Source of the DNA: Thalassospira marina
GTDB taxonomy: Bacteria > Pseudomonadota > Alphaproteobacteria > Rhodospirillales > Thalassospiraceae
Assembly: GCF_002844375.1 (NCBI RefSeq)
Contig: NZ_CP024199.1
Coordinates: forward strand, 2,467,001 to 2,531,000
DNA: 64,000 nt
Direction of reading: 5' to 3'
Part shown: piece after piece, positions 26,111 through 35,040 of the stretch
Numbering within the stretch: position 1 is the first letter of the stretch
Layout: each line of letters opens with the position of its first letter
The notes under the pieces: model-generated
What the model saw: only the letters and a program-made list of their open reading frames with translations
Database searches by the model: none
What the model was told of the DNA's origin: nothing
Program-made: the position numbers and the translations under genes

Positions 26111-29092
26111 GTGACCCTTGCCTGGACCCAGAACACACTGCCCGCCCCCTTTGATGCGGAACGCTGCAAAACCGGGTTTGAACGCTGGGCCGAACTGGCC
26201 CGCAAACCGATATGGGAAAACCAGGCCGCGCAATTTGCCGAGCTGGCCGAAAACCCGGCGCATCGAAATGTTCTGGGTGCCCTTTTTGGCAATAGCCCCT
26301 ATCTGACCAGCCTTGCGCTTCGCGACCCGGATATGATTGCAATTGCCTTCAACGACGGGCTTGATAAAGCATTCGACACCGCACTGGCAGATGTCAGCCA
26401 GCCCGCAAGTGCCGCTGGAACGGACCAGGCCACCGCAATGATGCAGGTGCGCCGGGCAAAACGCCGTGCCGCACTGGTGATTGCGCTGGCCGATATCAGT
26501 AATAGCTGGGATTTGGTCAAGATTACCGCCGCAATCAGTAAAACGGCGGAAACCACCCTGAACTACACGCTGGCACATTGCCTGTCGGCAACGGCACGCC
26601 AACGCAGCCTTGATTTACCCAACCCGGATGACCCGCTGCGCGATTGCGGCATTTTCGCCATTGGCATGGGCAAACTTGGCGCGAATGAACTGAATTATTC
26701 GTCCGATATCGACCTGATTTTTCTGTATGACGGCGAAAAAATCGGCTGGCTGGACCCGGACAGGATGCAGCAAATTCTGGTGCGCATGGTGCGCGATATC
26801 ACCCGCATCATGGAAGAACGCACCGGTGATGGTTACGTATTTCGGACCGATTTGCGCCTGCGGCCCGACCCGGCATCAACCCCGCCGATCATGTCAGCAC
26901 TGGCAGCGGAAACCTATTATGAAACCGTTGGCCAGAACTGGGAACGGGCAGCCATGATCAAGGCCCGCATTGTTGGCGGCGATTATAAGGCCGGGCAGGA
27001 TTTCCTTAAAATTCTGCGGCCATTTGTATGGCGCAAACATCTGGATTTTCTGGCAATCCAGGATATCCATTCGATCAAACGCCAGATCAATGCCCTGCGG
27101 GGTGGCAGCAAGGTCAATGTGCCAGGCCACAACATCAAGCTGGGGCGCGGTGGCATTCGCGAGATCGAATTTTTTGCCCAGACCCAGCAATTGATCTGGG
27201 GCGGACGGGAATTATCCCTGCGGTGTCGCAGCACCTGCGAGGCGCTGCGCGAATTGTGCAAGTTCAAACAGATTTCCGAAACCGTTCGTGACGAACTGAT
27301 TGAAGCATATGAATTTCTGCGCAATGTCGAACATCGCCTGCAGATGACCAATGACCAGCAAACCCAGACCCTGCCCGAAAGCGAAGAAGGGCTGGCTGCC
27401 CTTGCCTGCTTCCTGGGATATGACGATTGCGAAGGCTTCAAGAACGACCTGATGGGCTATCTGCGCCGGGTTGAATCGCATTATGCCGAATTGTTCGAGG
27501 AAGATTCACCCCTGGGCGGCACCGAAGGCAGCCTTGTTTTTACCGGCAACGAAGACGACCCCGAAACCCTGCGCCAGCTACAACAAATGGGGTTTGAAAA
27601 TGCCACCATGGTTTCCAGCACGGTGCGCGGCTGGCATCATGGGCGATATCGTGCCACGCGGTCACGCCGGGCGCGCGAAATCCTGACCGAGCTTATGCCA
27701 ACGCTGTTAACATCGCTGTCGGAAACCACAAACCCGGACATGGCGTTTCGTGCGTTTGACGAATTTCTGAAAGGCCTGCCCGCCGGGGTGCAGTTATTTT
27801 CGCTATTTACGGCCAACCCGGATTTGCTGCGGTTGCTGGCAACCATTGCAGGTACTGCACCACGCATGGCCAAATATCTGGGCCGCAATGCCAGCGTGCT
27901 GGATTATGTGCTGATGTCGGGCTTCAATGATGAACTGCCCGATGCCGCCACCATGCTTGACCAGCTAAACGAACAATTATCACAGCCCGGTGCCGAAATG
28001 GTGGAACAGTGGCTTGATATTGCGCGGCGCTGGGCCAATGACCAGAAATTCCGCATTGATGTACAAACCATCCATAACCGCCATACACCCCATCAGGCGG
28101 GCAAGGCGCTGGCCGATGTGGCCGATGTTTCCATTCGCGGCCTGTTCCCGCGTATTGCGGCTGATTTTGCGCAAAAACATGGCGGGTTTGATGAAGGCGG
28201 CCTGGCCGTTTTTGCCCTTGGCAAACATGGCGGGCAGGAACTTTCGCCGGGTTCGGACCTTGATATGGTCTTTGTCTATGACGTGCCCGAAGGATGCGAC
28301 GAATCAGATGGTGAAAAGCCGCTATCGCCCGGCCATTATTTTATCCGCCTAAGCCAGCGTTACATTAACGCCCTGTCTGCCCCCACGGCCGAAGGCGTTT
28401 TGTTTGAAACTGACCTTCGCCTGCGCCCCAGCGGCAGCAAAGGCCCCCTTGCCTGCCACTTCAACAGTTTTGACAGCTATCAGACCAATGAAGCCTGGAC
28501 GTGGGAGCATATGGCCCTGACCCGCCTGCGCCCGGTTTTTGGCCCGGAAAAACTGCAACAAAAGGTCATGGAAAGCACACGCAGGGTGCTGCGCAAGGAA
28601 CGCGATTTCCACAAGCTGGTTCGCGATGTCTATGATATGCGAAACCGCATGGCGGCCAGCAAGGGCAGCGACCAGGCATGGGATATCAAATTGCGCCGTG
28701 GCGGGCTGGTTGACCTGGAATTTATTGCGCAATATTTGCAGCTTAACCACGCCCACGATCACCCGGAGATCCTTTCGCCGACCACGCGCAAGGTTTTCAA
28801 AAAACTGGGCAAGGCCGGCATCCTGCCCGCAGAAGAAGCCGCCTGGCTTGCCAATGCATCCTCCTTCTGGCTGGCATTGCAGGCAATGGTGCGCCTGACC
28901 ACCGAAGGCCGGTTTTCGCCGGAAAATGCCAGTGCGGATTTGCGTGGGATGCTGGCCGGGGCTGGCCAGTGCGAGGATTTCAGCGAACTGGAAAAGAAAC
29001 TTGCCGATACCGCCGAACGGGTAAAACAGGTTTATGACCGCCTGATCACGGAACCGGCCGAAAAACTGGGCCCGATTGCGCAAAGCGACTGA
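26111..29092 (+). CDS. glnE: bifunctional glutamine synthetase adenylyltransferase/deadenylylase
   Basis: GlnE adds and removes AMP on glutamine synthetase in response to PII and glutamine. The 993-residue protein has two nucleotidyltransferase domains. The N-terminal adenylyl-removing half carries GMGKLGANELNYSSDIDLIF (about residue 185). The C-terminal adenylyl-transferase half carries ALGKHGGQELSPGSDLDMVF (about residue 700). Each has the G-S-D-x-D metal site, and a helical linker joins them. The open frame extends to a TTG at 26072. GTG 26111 is preferred because AAAGGAAGG lies seven bases before it. It is followed by bcp 62 bases on, probably in the same transcript. Confidence 0.96.
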   Translation: MTLAWTQNTLPAPFDAERCKTGFERWAELARKPIWENQAAQFAELAENPAHRNVLGALFGNSPYLTSLALRDPDMIAIAFNDGLDKAFDTALADVSQPASAAGTDQATAMMQVRRAKRRAALVIALADISNSWDLVKITAAISKTAETTLNYTLAHCLSATARQRSLDLPNPDDPLRDCGIFAIGMGKLGANELNYSSDIDLIFLYDGEKIGWLDPDRMQQILVRMVRDITRIMEERTGDGYVFRTDLRLRPDPASTPPIMSALAAETYYETVGQNWERAAMIKARIVGGDYKAGQDFLKILRPFVWRKHLDFLAIQDIHSIKRQINALRGGSKVNVPGHNIKLGRGGIREIEFFAQTQQLIWGGRELSLRCRSTCEALRELCKFKQISETVRDELIEAYEFLRNVEHRLQMTNDQQTQTLPESEEGLAALACFLGYDDCEGFKNDLMGYLRRVESHYAELFEEDSPLGGTEGSLVFTGNEDDPETLRQLQQMGFENATMVSSTVRGWHHGRYRATRSRRAREILTELMPTLLTSLSETTNPDMAFRAFDEFLKGLPAGVQLFSLFTANPDLLRLLATIAGTAPRMAKYLGRNASVLDYVLMSGFNDELPDAATMLDQLNEQLSQPGAEMVEQWLDIARRWANDQKFRIDVQTIHNRHTPHQAGKALADVADVSIRGLFPRIAADFAQKHGGFDEGGLAVFALGKHGGQELSPGSDLDMVFVYDVPEGCDESDGEKPLSPGHYFIRLSQRYINALSAPTAEGVLFETDLRLRPSGSKGPLACHFNSFDSYQTNEAWTWEHMALTRLRPVFGPEKLQQKVMESTRRVLRKERDFHKLVRDVYDMRNRMAASKGSDQAWDIKLRRGGLVDLEFIAQYLQLNHAHDHPEILSPTTRKVFKKLGKAGILPAEEAAWLANASSFWLALQAMVRLTTEGRFSPENASADLRGMLAGAGQCEDFSELEKKLADTAERVKQVYDRLITEPAEKLGPIAQSD

Positions 29093-29154
29093 ACCGGCAC
29101 GGACCATTCGCCCTATAAACAGATACAGACCAAAGAAAACAAAGGACTTTGAAA

Positions 29155-29619
29155 ATGAGCATTGCAGTTGGTGACAAGGCCCCGGATTTTGACCTTCTGA
29201 CCGATGGTGGCGGCCATGTGAAACTGTCCGACTTGAAGGGCAAGCCGGTGGTAATTTATTTTTACCCCAAGGACATGACACCGGGCTGCACCACGGAATC
29301 CTGCGATTTTCGTGACCAGCACCCGAACTTTGCCGCGGTTAATGCCGAAATCATCGGCATTTCCAAGGACAGTGCTGCCCGCCATGACAAATTCAAAGCC
29401 AAGTACGACCTGAATTTTACCCTGGCATCCGACGAAGAAAACGATACCTGTGAACGTTACGGCGTTTGGGTGGAAAAAAGCATGTATGGCAAAAAATATA
29501 TGGGTATCGAACGGACAACCCTGGTCATTGATGGCGAAGGTGTCATTCGCAATATCTGGTCAAAGGTCAAAGTCAAAGGCCATGTTGACGAGGTTCTGGC
29601 TGCGGTAAAAGCGCTATAA
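29155..29619 (+). CDS. bcp: peroxiredoxin, Bcp/PrxQ type
   Basis: Thiol peroxidase of 154 residues. The peroxidatic and resolving cysteines lie in TPGCTTESCDFRD (C-x4-C as in atypical 2-Cys PrxQ). The fold motifs YPKDMTPG, GISKDSAARHDKF and ERTTLVIDGEGVIRNIW are present. The ATG follows AAAGGA eight bases upstream, while a TTG six bases earlier is less likely. Expected to reduce H2O2 and organic hydroperoxides with thioredoxin. It lies directly downstream of glnE, a common alphaproteobacterial arrangement. Confidence 0.95.
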   Translation: MSIAVGDKAPDFDLLTDGGGHVKLSDLKGKPVVIYFYPKDMTPGCTTESCDFRDQHPNFAAVNAEIIGISKDSAARHDKFKAKYDLNFTLASDEENDTCERYGVWVEKSMYGKKYMGIERTTLVIDGEGVIRNIWSKVKVKGHVDEVLAAVKAL

Positions 29620-29651
29620 GCCCGGACTGATTGCACCATCAGCCCTAGTTC

Positions 29652-29691
29652 AGCCGGTTACAGGTATATCGCCTGTGGTCGGCTTTCTTTT
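29652..29691 (+). terminator. terminator of bcp
   Basis: A 13-bp stem with three G-U pairs (AGCCGGTTACAGG / CCTGTGGTCGGCT) around a 7-base loop is followed by TTCTTTT. Confidence 0.75.
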
Positions 29692-29846
29692 GCCCGCAAG
29701 GCTGGTGGGCAGACACAATGGCACCCCTTTATGGTTACAAGGCCAGGTAATTTTTACAATTCCGGGATGCTATTTTTCATTATTATTGTTTAATTTCAGT
29801 TCCTTGACCAAATGCAGAAACTTTACCCTCAAGGGTGTATCTATCT

Positions 29847-29875
29847 TGCAAGGGCGGGTCATTAATATGATATTC
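29847..29875 (+). promoter_or_regulatory. possible promoter of the HPt-receiver-like gene
   Basis: TTGCAA followed 16-17 bases later by TGATAT lies in an AT-rich stretch about 80 bases before the ATG. Alternatives exist nearby, for instance TTGACC about 30 bases upstream, so this is tentative. Confidence 0.3.
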
Positions 29876-29953
29876 TGTAATCGGGAGTTTACACGATCGC
29901 CAGCAAGGCGACCGGGACAGAATAGTTGAACGCATGCATGGCGGGGCCAGTTA

Positions 29954-30727
29954 ATGAACAAGAATGTCGTTGATCTTGACGATCAAATGTTAGCCGACTT
30001 CAAGGATGAAGCCCGCGATATCATCAGCAGCCTGGATGTGCATTTGCAGAACGCACATTCACAGGCCAATCGCGACGCGTTGCTTACCGCAATCCAGCGC
30101 GAGGTTTTTAACCTGCGATACAAGGGCAAATCGGTTAACGCCCCGCTGATCAACCTGACCAGTCACCGCCTGGCCGATTACGTAACCAGCTGCCGCGAGC
30201 TGAACGCGGATTCCATCGCCGACATTCAGGCCTTTGTCGACAAGATCGAAGGCATCCTTGATGGCGACATTTCCGGCACCAGTACCGATTCTGCCGAATT
30301 TGTTCGTGAGTTACCCTCCAAGCGCGCCCCTGATATTGACCCGGCCTGGCTAAGCAAAGCCAATGTCGAGGCGCTGCTGGTTATTCCGCAGCGTTCAATG
30401 GCCGCCATTGTTGAACGCGAACTGGCTGCCTGTGGCTATCGCAGTTCATCGACCCAATCCTCGTTCGAGGCAATTGAACTTGCCGTGCGCACCCGCCCGG
30501 ATTTTATCATCGTTGCCAAAACGATTGATGATCTTGACGGTGTTGACGTGGTAAGCGCCCTGCAGGCAATGCCCAAAACCCGCGATATCCCCACCGCCGT
30601 TTTGACATCCGATGCGCCAAACCACCCGTCGCTGCGCGATTTGCCGTTTCGTACCGCCATTATCCGCAAGGGCGGTGCCTTTGGCGATGACCTGGCCGAA
30701 GCCCTGGCGCGGTTTAACATTACCTGA
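29954..30727 (+). CDS. degenerate HPt-domain plus pseudo-receiver protein
   Basis: A 257-residue soluble protein. Residues about 1-105 are helical and look like a histidine phosphotransfer (HPt) bundle. At the place of the usual H-x-L-K-G motif it reads REVFNLRYKGKSV, so Phe52 replaces the phosphorylated His. Residues about 135-255 follow a receiver (CheY-like) pattern: ALLVIPQR, RPDFIIVAKTIDDLDGVDVVSAL, PTAVLTSD, AIIRKGG. The acidic pair after strand 1 and the phosphoacceptor Asp are missing (Ala188 in its place), while the Thr and Lys positions remain. If right, neither domain can be phosphorylated and it acts by binding. Both domain calls are pattern recognition by eye. It is flanked by terminators on both sides, so is likely monocistronic. 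Confidence 0.65.
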   Translation: MNKNVVDLDDQMLADFKDEARDIISSLDVHLQNAHSQANRDALLTAIQREVFNLRYKGKSVNAPLINLTSHRLADYVTSCRELNADSIADIQAFVDKIEGILDGDISGTSTDSAEFVRELPSKRAPDIDPAWLSKANVEALLVIPQRSMAAIVERELAACGYRSSSTQSSFEAIELAVRTRPDFIIVAKTIDDLDGVDVVSALQAMPKTRDIPTAVLTSDAPNHPSLRDLPFRTAIIRKGGAFGDDLAEALARFNIT

Positions 30728-30768
30728 AAATTGCCTGGCAAACCTTGCCGCATCGGCGATTTGACCTT

Positions 30769-30805
30769 AAAAACGGACCGCGTGAAACATCGCCGGTCCG
30801 TTTTT
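30769..30805 (+). terminator. terminator of the HPt-receiver-like gene
   Basis: AAAACGGACCG and CGGTCCGTTTTT pair around an AT-containing loop. A classic rho-independent structure. Confidence 0.88.
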
Positions 30806-30818
30806 CCATCAGCCAACC

Positions 30819-31652
30819 GTGATCAAAACCATGCCCCAAACCCTTGCCGAAGCCGCCAAACAGGCGCTTTTAACTGTTGATCCCACCGATAAGGCCAATC
30901 TGACGATTGACCTTGCCCGGCAATGGCGCGAAGGCATGATAACGGAAGTTGGCAAAACCAGCCTGCCAGACCGCCCGGCCCGCCCGGCAAAACCCGAAAC
31001 CCTGCCGCCCAACAAAATGCCCAAACGCAGCAAGGGCGGCCTTAAGGGGCGCATTGGCCTGCTGCATGCCCTGGCCCATATCGAATTGAATGCCATCGAC
31101 CTGGCGTGGGATATTGCCGTTCGTTTTCCCGAAGAAAACATGCCGCGCGATTTTCACGATGCCTGGGTACAAGTGGCGGCGGATGAGGCCAAACATTTCC
31201 TGATGCTTAATCATCGACTGGGCGAACTGGGTGCGACCTATGGCGATTTGCCCGCCCATGATGGCCTGTGGCAAAGCAGCATGGAAACCGCCTATGACCT
31301 GCTAGCGCGCCTGGCTGTGGTGCCAATGGTGTTTGAAGCCCGCGGGCTTGATGCCACACCGCCCACAGTTGAACGGCTGATTGCCAATGGCGATACCGAA
31401 AGTGCGGAGATTTTAAAGATCATCGCCGCCGAAGAAGTCGCCCATGTCAGCGCCGGGCGCAAATATTATGAAATGATGTGCGATAAACGCGGCCTGCCCT
31501 ATTACACCACATGGCACGCCCTGTTGCGCAAACATCTGCGCGGCCCGTTAAAACCGCCCTTTAATGATGAAGCCCGCTACGATGCAGGCATGCCACCCGA
31601 TTATTACCAGGACTATGTTCTGGAATTGCCCGGTGAAGGCAACGAAGACTGA
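30819..31652 (+). CDS. DUF455 ferritin-like protein
   Basis: A 277-residue protein of the DUF455 family, whose fold is ferritin-like with a likely di-iron centre. Putative ligands are visible as ALAHIELNAIDLAWD and AADEAKHFLM in the first half, and FEARGLD and AAEEVAHVSAG in the second. These are the E-x-x-H patterns of such centres. The family is distantly related to MiaE-type tRNA hydroxylases, but its reaction is unknown. Starts GTG 30819 and ATG 30831 are both possible, and neither has a good Shine-Dalgarno. It lies 14 bases after the preceding gene's terminator, so its promoter is unclear. Confidence 0.85.
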   Translation: MIKTMPQTLAEAAKQALLTVDPTDKANLTIDLARQWREGMITEVGKTSLPDRPARPAKPETLPPNKMPKRSKGGLKGRIGLLHALAHIELNAIDLAWDIAVRFPEENMPRDFHDAWVQVAADEAKHFLMLNHRLGELGATYGDLPAHDGLWQSSMETAYDLLARLAVVPMVFEARGLDATPPTVERLIANGDTESAEILKIIAAEEVAHVSAGRKYYEMMCDKRGLPYYTTWHALLRKHLRGPLKPPFNDEARYDAGMPPDYYQDYVLELPGEGNED

Positions 31653-31685
31653 CTGGTCCATACCGGTCTGATCGGAAAATCATAA

Positions 31686-31725
31686 GCAGCGAAAACATCA
31701 GTGCTATGTTCTCGCTGCATTTTTT
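31686..31725 (+). terminator. terminator of the DUF455 gene
   Basis: GCAGCGAAAACAT and ATGTTCTCGCTGC (one mismatch) are followed by ATTTTTT. It touches the stop codon of the convergent EamA gene. Confidence 0.8.
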
Positions 31726-32654
31726 CAGCTACGTGACGCCGCCACGGCCTGCCCGGCAGTGGGCCTGAACACCGCAATATAAAGCCCCAGACCGATCAAC
31801 AACGCCCCGGCCACCTGAATAAGCGCAATCTGGCTGCCCAAAACCAGTACCGAAAGAACCAGCCCGGATAACGGGTTGATCAGATGTGCGGCAGCGGCCT
31901 TGCTGGCGCCAAAACGACGGATCAGATACAGCCACATAAACATCGCGCCCAGCGTGATGACGATGGCCAGATAAAGCATCGCCAGCAAAACCGGCCCGTT
32001 AAAAACAGGGGTCCATTGCTGCAAATCGGGCGCGCGCACCATTGCCAGCGGGAACAATACCAGCCCGCCGACCAGCGATTGCCAGAAATTAACGGCAACC
32101 GGCGTTGCCCCAACATTGCGTGCCCGTAAAAACACCGTGCCAAAGGCAAAGGCAATTGTGCCCCCAATCGCCATGGCGTAACCGGCCCAAAGGCTGCTTG
32201 TTAAAACCCCGCCAGCAGCCAGTGATGCCACCCCTGCAGGCTGCCACGCCGCAACACATACAACACCAGCAATACAAATGGTAAAGCCTGCCAAACGGGC
32301 CAGGTTCAGGGGTTCCTGCCCGCTGGCAACGGCAAAGGCACTGGTTAAAAGCGGCGCGCAGCTTATGATCACGACCAGCACCGGTGCAGGCACAGTTTGC
32401 AGGGCCATAAAGCTTAACCCCAAATAAAGCGCATTATTCAGCAAGCCTGCAATCGCGCCAAAGCGCACCACTTTGCCCTGCAAAAAAGCGTTCCCCTGCC
32501 GCAACACAAAGGGCAGCAAACAGGCTGCCCCCAGCAAAAACCGCACGGCAAGCAATACGATCGGATCAAGATGCGCAATGACAACCTTGCCAACGATAAA
32601 GGCCGACGACCAGATCAGGCTGAACCCGGCAAACAAAACGATGATCCAGACCAT
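31725..32654 (-). CDS. EamA/DMT-family transporter
   Basis: A 309-residue inner-membrane protein with ten helices in two EamA repeats (LFAGFSLIWSSAFIVGKVV at the start, and a second repeat from about residue 160, MAIGGTIAFAFGTVFLRARN). It belongs to the drug/metabolite exporter superfamily and its substrate is unknown. It is divergent from a LysR-family gene with a strong operator-like palindrome between them. That arrangement is typical of LysR-controlled amino-acid or metabolite exporters. Confidence 0.9.
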   Translation of the reverse strand: MVWIIVLFAGFSLIWSSAFIVGKVVIAHLDPIVLLAVRFLLGAACLLPFVLRQGNAFLQGKVVRFGAIAGLLNNALYLGLSFMALQTVPAPVLVVIISCAPLLTSAFAVASGQEPLNLARLAGFTICIAGVVCVAAWQPAGVASLAAGGVLTSSLWAGYAMAIGGTIAFAFGTVFLRARNVGATPVAVNFWQSLVGGLVLFPLAMVRAPDLQQWTPVFNGPVLLAMLYLAIVITLGAMFMWLYLIRRFGASKAAAAHLINPLSGLVLSVLVLGSQIALIQVAGALLIGLGLYIAVFRPTAGQAVAASRS

Positions 32655-32708
32655 ATCCCTGGCATTCCCCTGGCATTATTTGAGATGGTCATAAAATGCC
32701 TGAACGTG

Positions 32709-32761
32709 ATTAATTTGAAAAATTAATTATCATCTATTCCAAATCAGTTATTATGATTTGG
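32709..32761. promoter_or_regulatory. two inverted repeats in the EamA/LysR divergent promoter region
   Basis: A perfect 8-bp inverted repeat CCAAATCA-N7-TGATTTGG lies at 32739-32761. It fits the T-N11-A form of LysR boxes. A second perfect repeat ATTAATTT-GAA-AAATTAAT lies at 32709-32727. Both are AT-rich and sit between the divergent starts. The first overlaps the upstream TTG (32758) of the LysR frame, arguing against that start. Confidence 0.65.
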
Positions 32762-32790
32762 AGAAACTCACCACAATACGGGCCTGGGTC

Positions 32791-33786
32791 ATGGCACAGA
32801 AAATCTCGAACAAGGGCGATCACGCAGGCATGCCAAATGGCAATCCACTGAACGATATCACAGGCCCGCTTGCCCGACTGGATGATCGCCGCATCACACT
32901 GGAGCAATTACGCACCTTTGTTTCCGTTGCCCGCAATCTGGATTTTCAACAGGCCAGCAGTGAACTGTCGCGCAGCCAGTCCGCCATTACACAAAGCCTG
33001 CAAAAGCTTGAAGACATATTGGCATGCCGCCTGATTGAACGGCGACGTGGCCAGGTGGCTGATTTAACCGTCGATGGCAAACGCTTACTGCCATTGGCTG
33101 AGGAAATTTTAGCCCGCCTCTCTGCCGCTGTTGAAAGTTTTCGCCAACCTGCCTTGCAGGGGCGCATTCGGTTAGGTGTGCCCGATGACTTTCCAATCGG
33201 CAATATTGTCACGGCTATTCGCCGCTGTATGGAAACCAACCCTGCCCTGCGGGTCGAGGTGACATCTGCGCTGTCATCAGAGTTGGGGATTCGTTATCAG
33301 AACCGCGAGCTTGACATCATCATCCATAAACGCAGCGCGCAAACCGGTACGGCCTTGATTTCGGATGCCAAAGCAGCCCAAAAACACACCACCCTTTTGC
33401 ACCGCCAGCCGCTTTTGTGGGTATGCGCACAATCCTTTGCCCTGCCGATCACAGGCGATATTCCCCTCATCACCTTTCCTGATGGCTGCGCCTATCGTGC
33501 GGCGGCCTTACAGGCGCTTGAACAACAGGGATTATCCCATTTCAATGCCTATCGCAGTGCATCCTATCAAAATATCCGTGCGGCTATTTCAACCGGCCTG
33601 GGTATTGGTATTTTGCCCCTTGGTGCCATTGCAGATGACCATATGGCATTAAACGATCAGGGCCTGTTACCCGCCCTGCCCGATATTGAACTGGTCATGA
33701 CATTTAACCGGCAAAACAGCCTGCTAAATCAGTTCAGCCATCAATTGCTGCATAATACTGACTTTGCAAGGGCACGTGCAGCATAG
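32791..33786 (+). CDS. LysR-family transcriptional regulator
   Basis: A LysR protein of 331 residues from this start. The HTH (LEQLRTFVSVARNLDFQQAS, then SQSAITQSLQKLED) lies at about residues 34-75 and the effector domain from about 125 (GRIRLGVPDDFPIGNIVTAI). The N-terminus is longer than usual. ATG 32830 is a reasonable alternative, and the upstream TTG 32758 is unlikely because it overlaps the palindrome. It shares the DLDFQQASSELSRSQSAI style and effector pattern with the LysR protein at 4216. It probably controls the divergent EamA exporter gene. Confidence 0.88.
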   Translation: MAQKISNKGDHAGMPNGNPLNDITGPLARLDDRRITLEQLRTFVSVARNLDFQQASSELSRSQSAITQSLQKLEDILACRLIERRRGQVADLTVDGKRLLPLAEEILARLSAAVESFRQPALQGRIRLGVPDDFPIGNIVTAIRRCMETNPALRVEVTSALSSELGIRYQNRELDIIIHKRSAQTGTALISDAKAAQKHTTLLHRQPLLWVCAQSFALPITGDIPLITFPDGCAYRAAALQALEQQGLSHFNAYRSASYQNIRAAISTGLGIGILPLGAIADDHMALNDQGLLPALPDIELVMTFNRQNSLLNQFSHQLLHNTDFARARAA

Positions 33787-33945
33787 GCACATCGCCCTGC
33801 CGGACAATGCACCAACAGATACAAGCATTCCGATAAATTAGAATTTTTTGATGTAACGCAAGGCTGTACATTTGCAAACCGCTATCATTTCGGCCTGTGA
33901 TAACCCGCTTATCGCCTGAACATAATCATATCAGGAGGGACGAAG

Positions 33946-34968
33946 ATGCGAGCAACAATGAAGGCTGCCGTCGCACGTGAATTTGGCAAGCCACTAACCA
34001 TCGAAGAAGTGACAATCCCCAAGGTAACCCCCGGCAAAATTCTGGTGAAAATCGAGGCATCGGGCGTATGCCACACCGATTTGCATGCTGTTGAAGGCGA
34101 CTGGCCGGTAAAACCAAACCCGCCTTTTATTCCCGGCCATGAAGGTGTTGGCGTTGTTGCCGAGGTTGGTGAAGGCGTTAAATCCGTCAAGGCGGGGGAC
34201 CGCGTTGGTGTGCCCTGGTTACATTCCGCCTGCGGACATTGCCATCATTGCATTACCGGCTGGGAAACCCTGTGCGGTGAACAGCTAAATACCGGATATT
34301 CCGTGAATGGCGGTTTTGCCGAATATGTCCTGGCCGATCCCGATTATGTCGGCCACCTGCCCGACGCCCTTGAATACGGCAATGCCGCCCCGGTTTTGTG
34401 TGCCGGTGTTACCGTTTACAAAGGCCTGAAGGAAACAGAATGCAAACCGGGTGAAACGGTTGTGATTTCCGGTGTTGGCGGGCTGGGCCATATGGCCGTG
34501 CAATATGCCAAGGCGATGGGCATGAAAGTTATCGCTGTTGACATTGCCAATGACAAACTGAAACTCGCCAAAGATCTGGGTGCTGACTGGACCCTGAATG
34601 CCGCCGAAACCGACGTTGTTGCCGAAGTGCAAAAACAGATGGGCGGTGCCAATGGCGTGCTGGTCACGGCTGTATCCAATGCGGCCTTCAAACAGGGTGT
34701 TGGCATGCTGGGCCGCCATGGCACCATGGCCCTGTGTGGCCTGCCGCCGGGAACGTTCGAGCTCGATATTTTCGATACCGTGCTGTCGCGCAAAACCATT
34801 CGCGGTTCCATCGTCGGCACCCGTGCCGACCTTCAGGAAGCCCTTGAATTTGCAGGCGACGGTAAAGTGCATTCGCATTTCACCACCGAACCGCTGGAAA
34901 ACATCAATTCCATCTTTGATCGCATGCGTGGCGGCAAAATTGATGGCCGCATTGTGATGTCGATCTGA
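33946..34968 (+). CDS. zinc-dependent alcohol dehydrogenase (AdhP-like)
   Basis: A 340-residue medium-chain dehydrogenase. Catalytic zinc ligands are in SGVCHTDLHAVEGD (Cys), IPGHEGVGVV (His-Glu) and the later LCAGVTV (Cys). The structural zinc cluster lies in CGHCHHCITGWETLC. The Rossmann motif is SGVGGLGHMAVQYAKAMG, with an Asp after strand 2 (IAVDIAND) indicating NAD preference. It most resembles AdhP/AdhA-type ethanol-active enzymes, which interconvert primary alcohols and aldehydes. An AGGAGGG precedes the ATG. A second in-frame ATG four codons on (MKAAV) matches the usual family start. Monocistronic with a terminator. Confidence 0.93.
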   Translation: MRATMKAAVAREFGKPLTIEEVTIPKVTPGKILVKIEASGVCHTDLHAVEGDWPVKPNPPFIPGHEGVGVVAEVGEGVKSVKAGDRVGVPWLHSACGHCHHCITGWETLCGEQLNTGYSVNGGFAEYVLADPDYVGHLPDALEYGNAAPVLCAGVTVYKGLKETECKPGETVVISGVGGLGHMAVQYAKAMGMKVIAVDIANDKLKLAKDLGADWTLNAAETDVVAEVQKQMGGANGVLVTAVSNAAFKQGVGMLGRHGTMALCGLPPGTFELDIFDTVLSRKTIRGSIVGTRADLQEALEFAGDGKVHSHFTTEPLENINSIFDRMRGGKIDGRIVMSI

Positions 34969-34993
34969 CCCGCAATTTTCAATAAACCCAACA

Positions 34994-35027
34994 AAATGCC
35001 GTGTCAGGTGTTTCTGACACGGCATTT
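34994..35027. terminator. bidirectional terminator between adh and ogt
   Basis: AAATGCCGTGTCAG and CTGACACGGCATTT form a perfect 14-bp stem with a 6-base loop. It lies between convergent genes. Confidence 0.88.
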
Positions 35028-35040
35028 ATATTTGTTGGTG

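Larger units (their letters stand above)
29620..29953 (+). other. intergenic region between bcp and the HPt-receiver-like gene
   Basis: Of 334 bases, the first part holds the bcp terminator (29652-29691). Bases about 29745-29880 are distinctly AT-rich and probably contain the promoter of the next gene. A small GATCGCC..GGCGACC repeat follows. No gene is seen. Confidence 0.5.

Noticed and set aside
28349..29281. 310-codon minus-strand frame
   Set aside because: Antisense to glnE and running into bcp; both sense genes are firmly identified.
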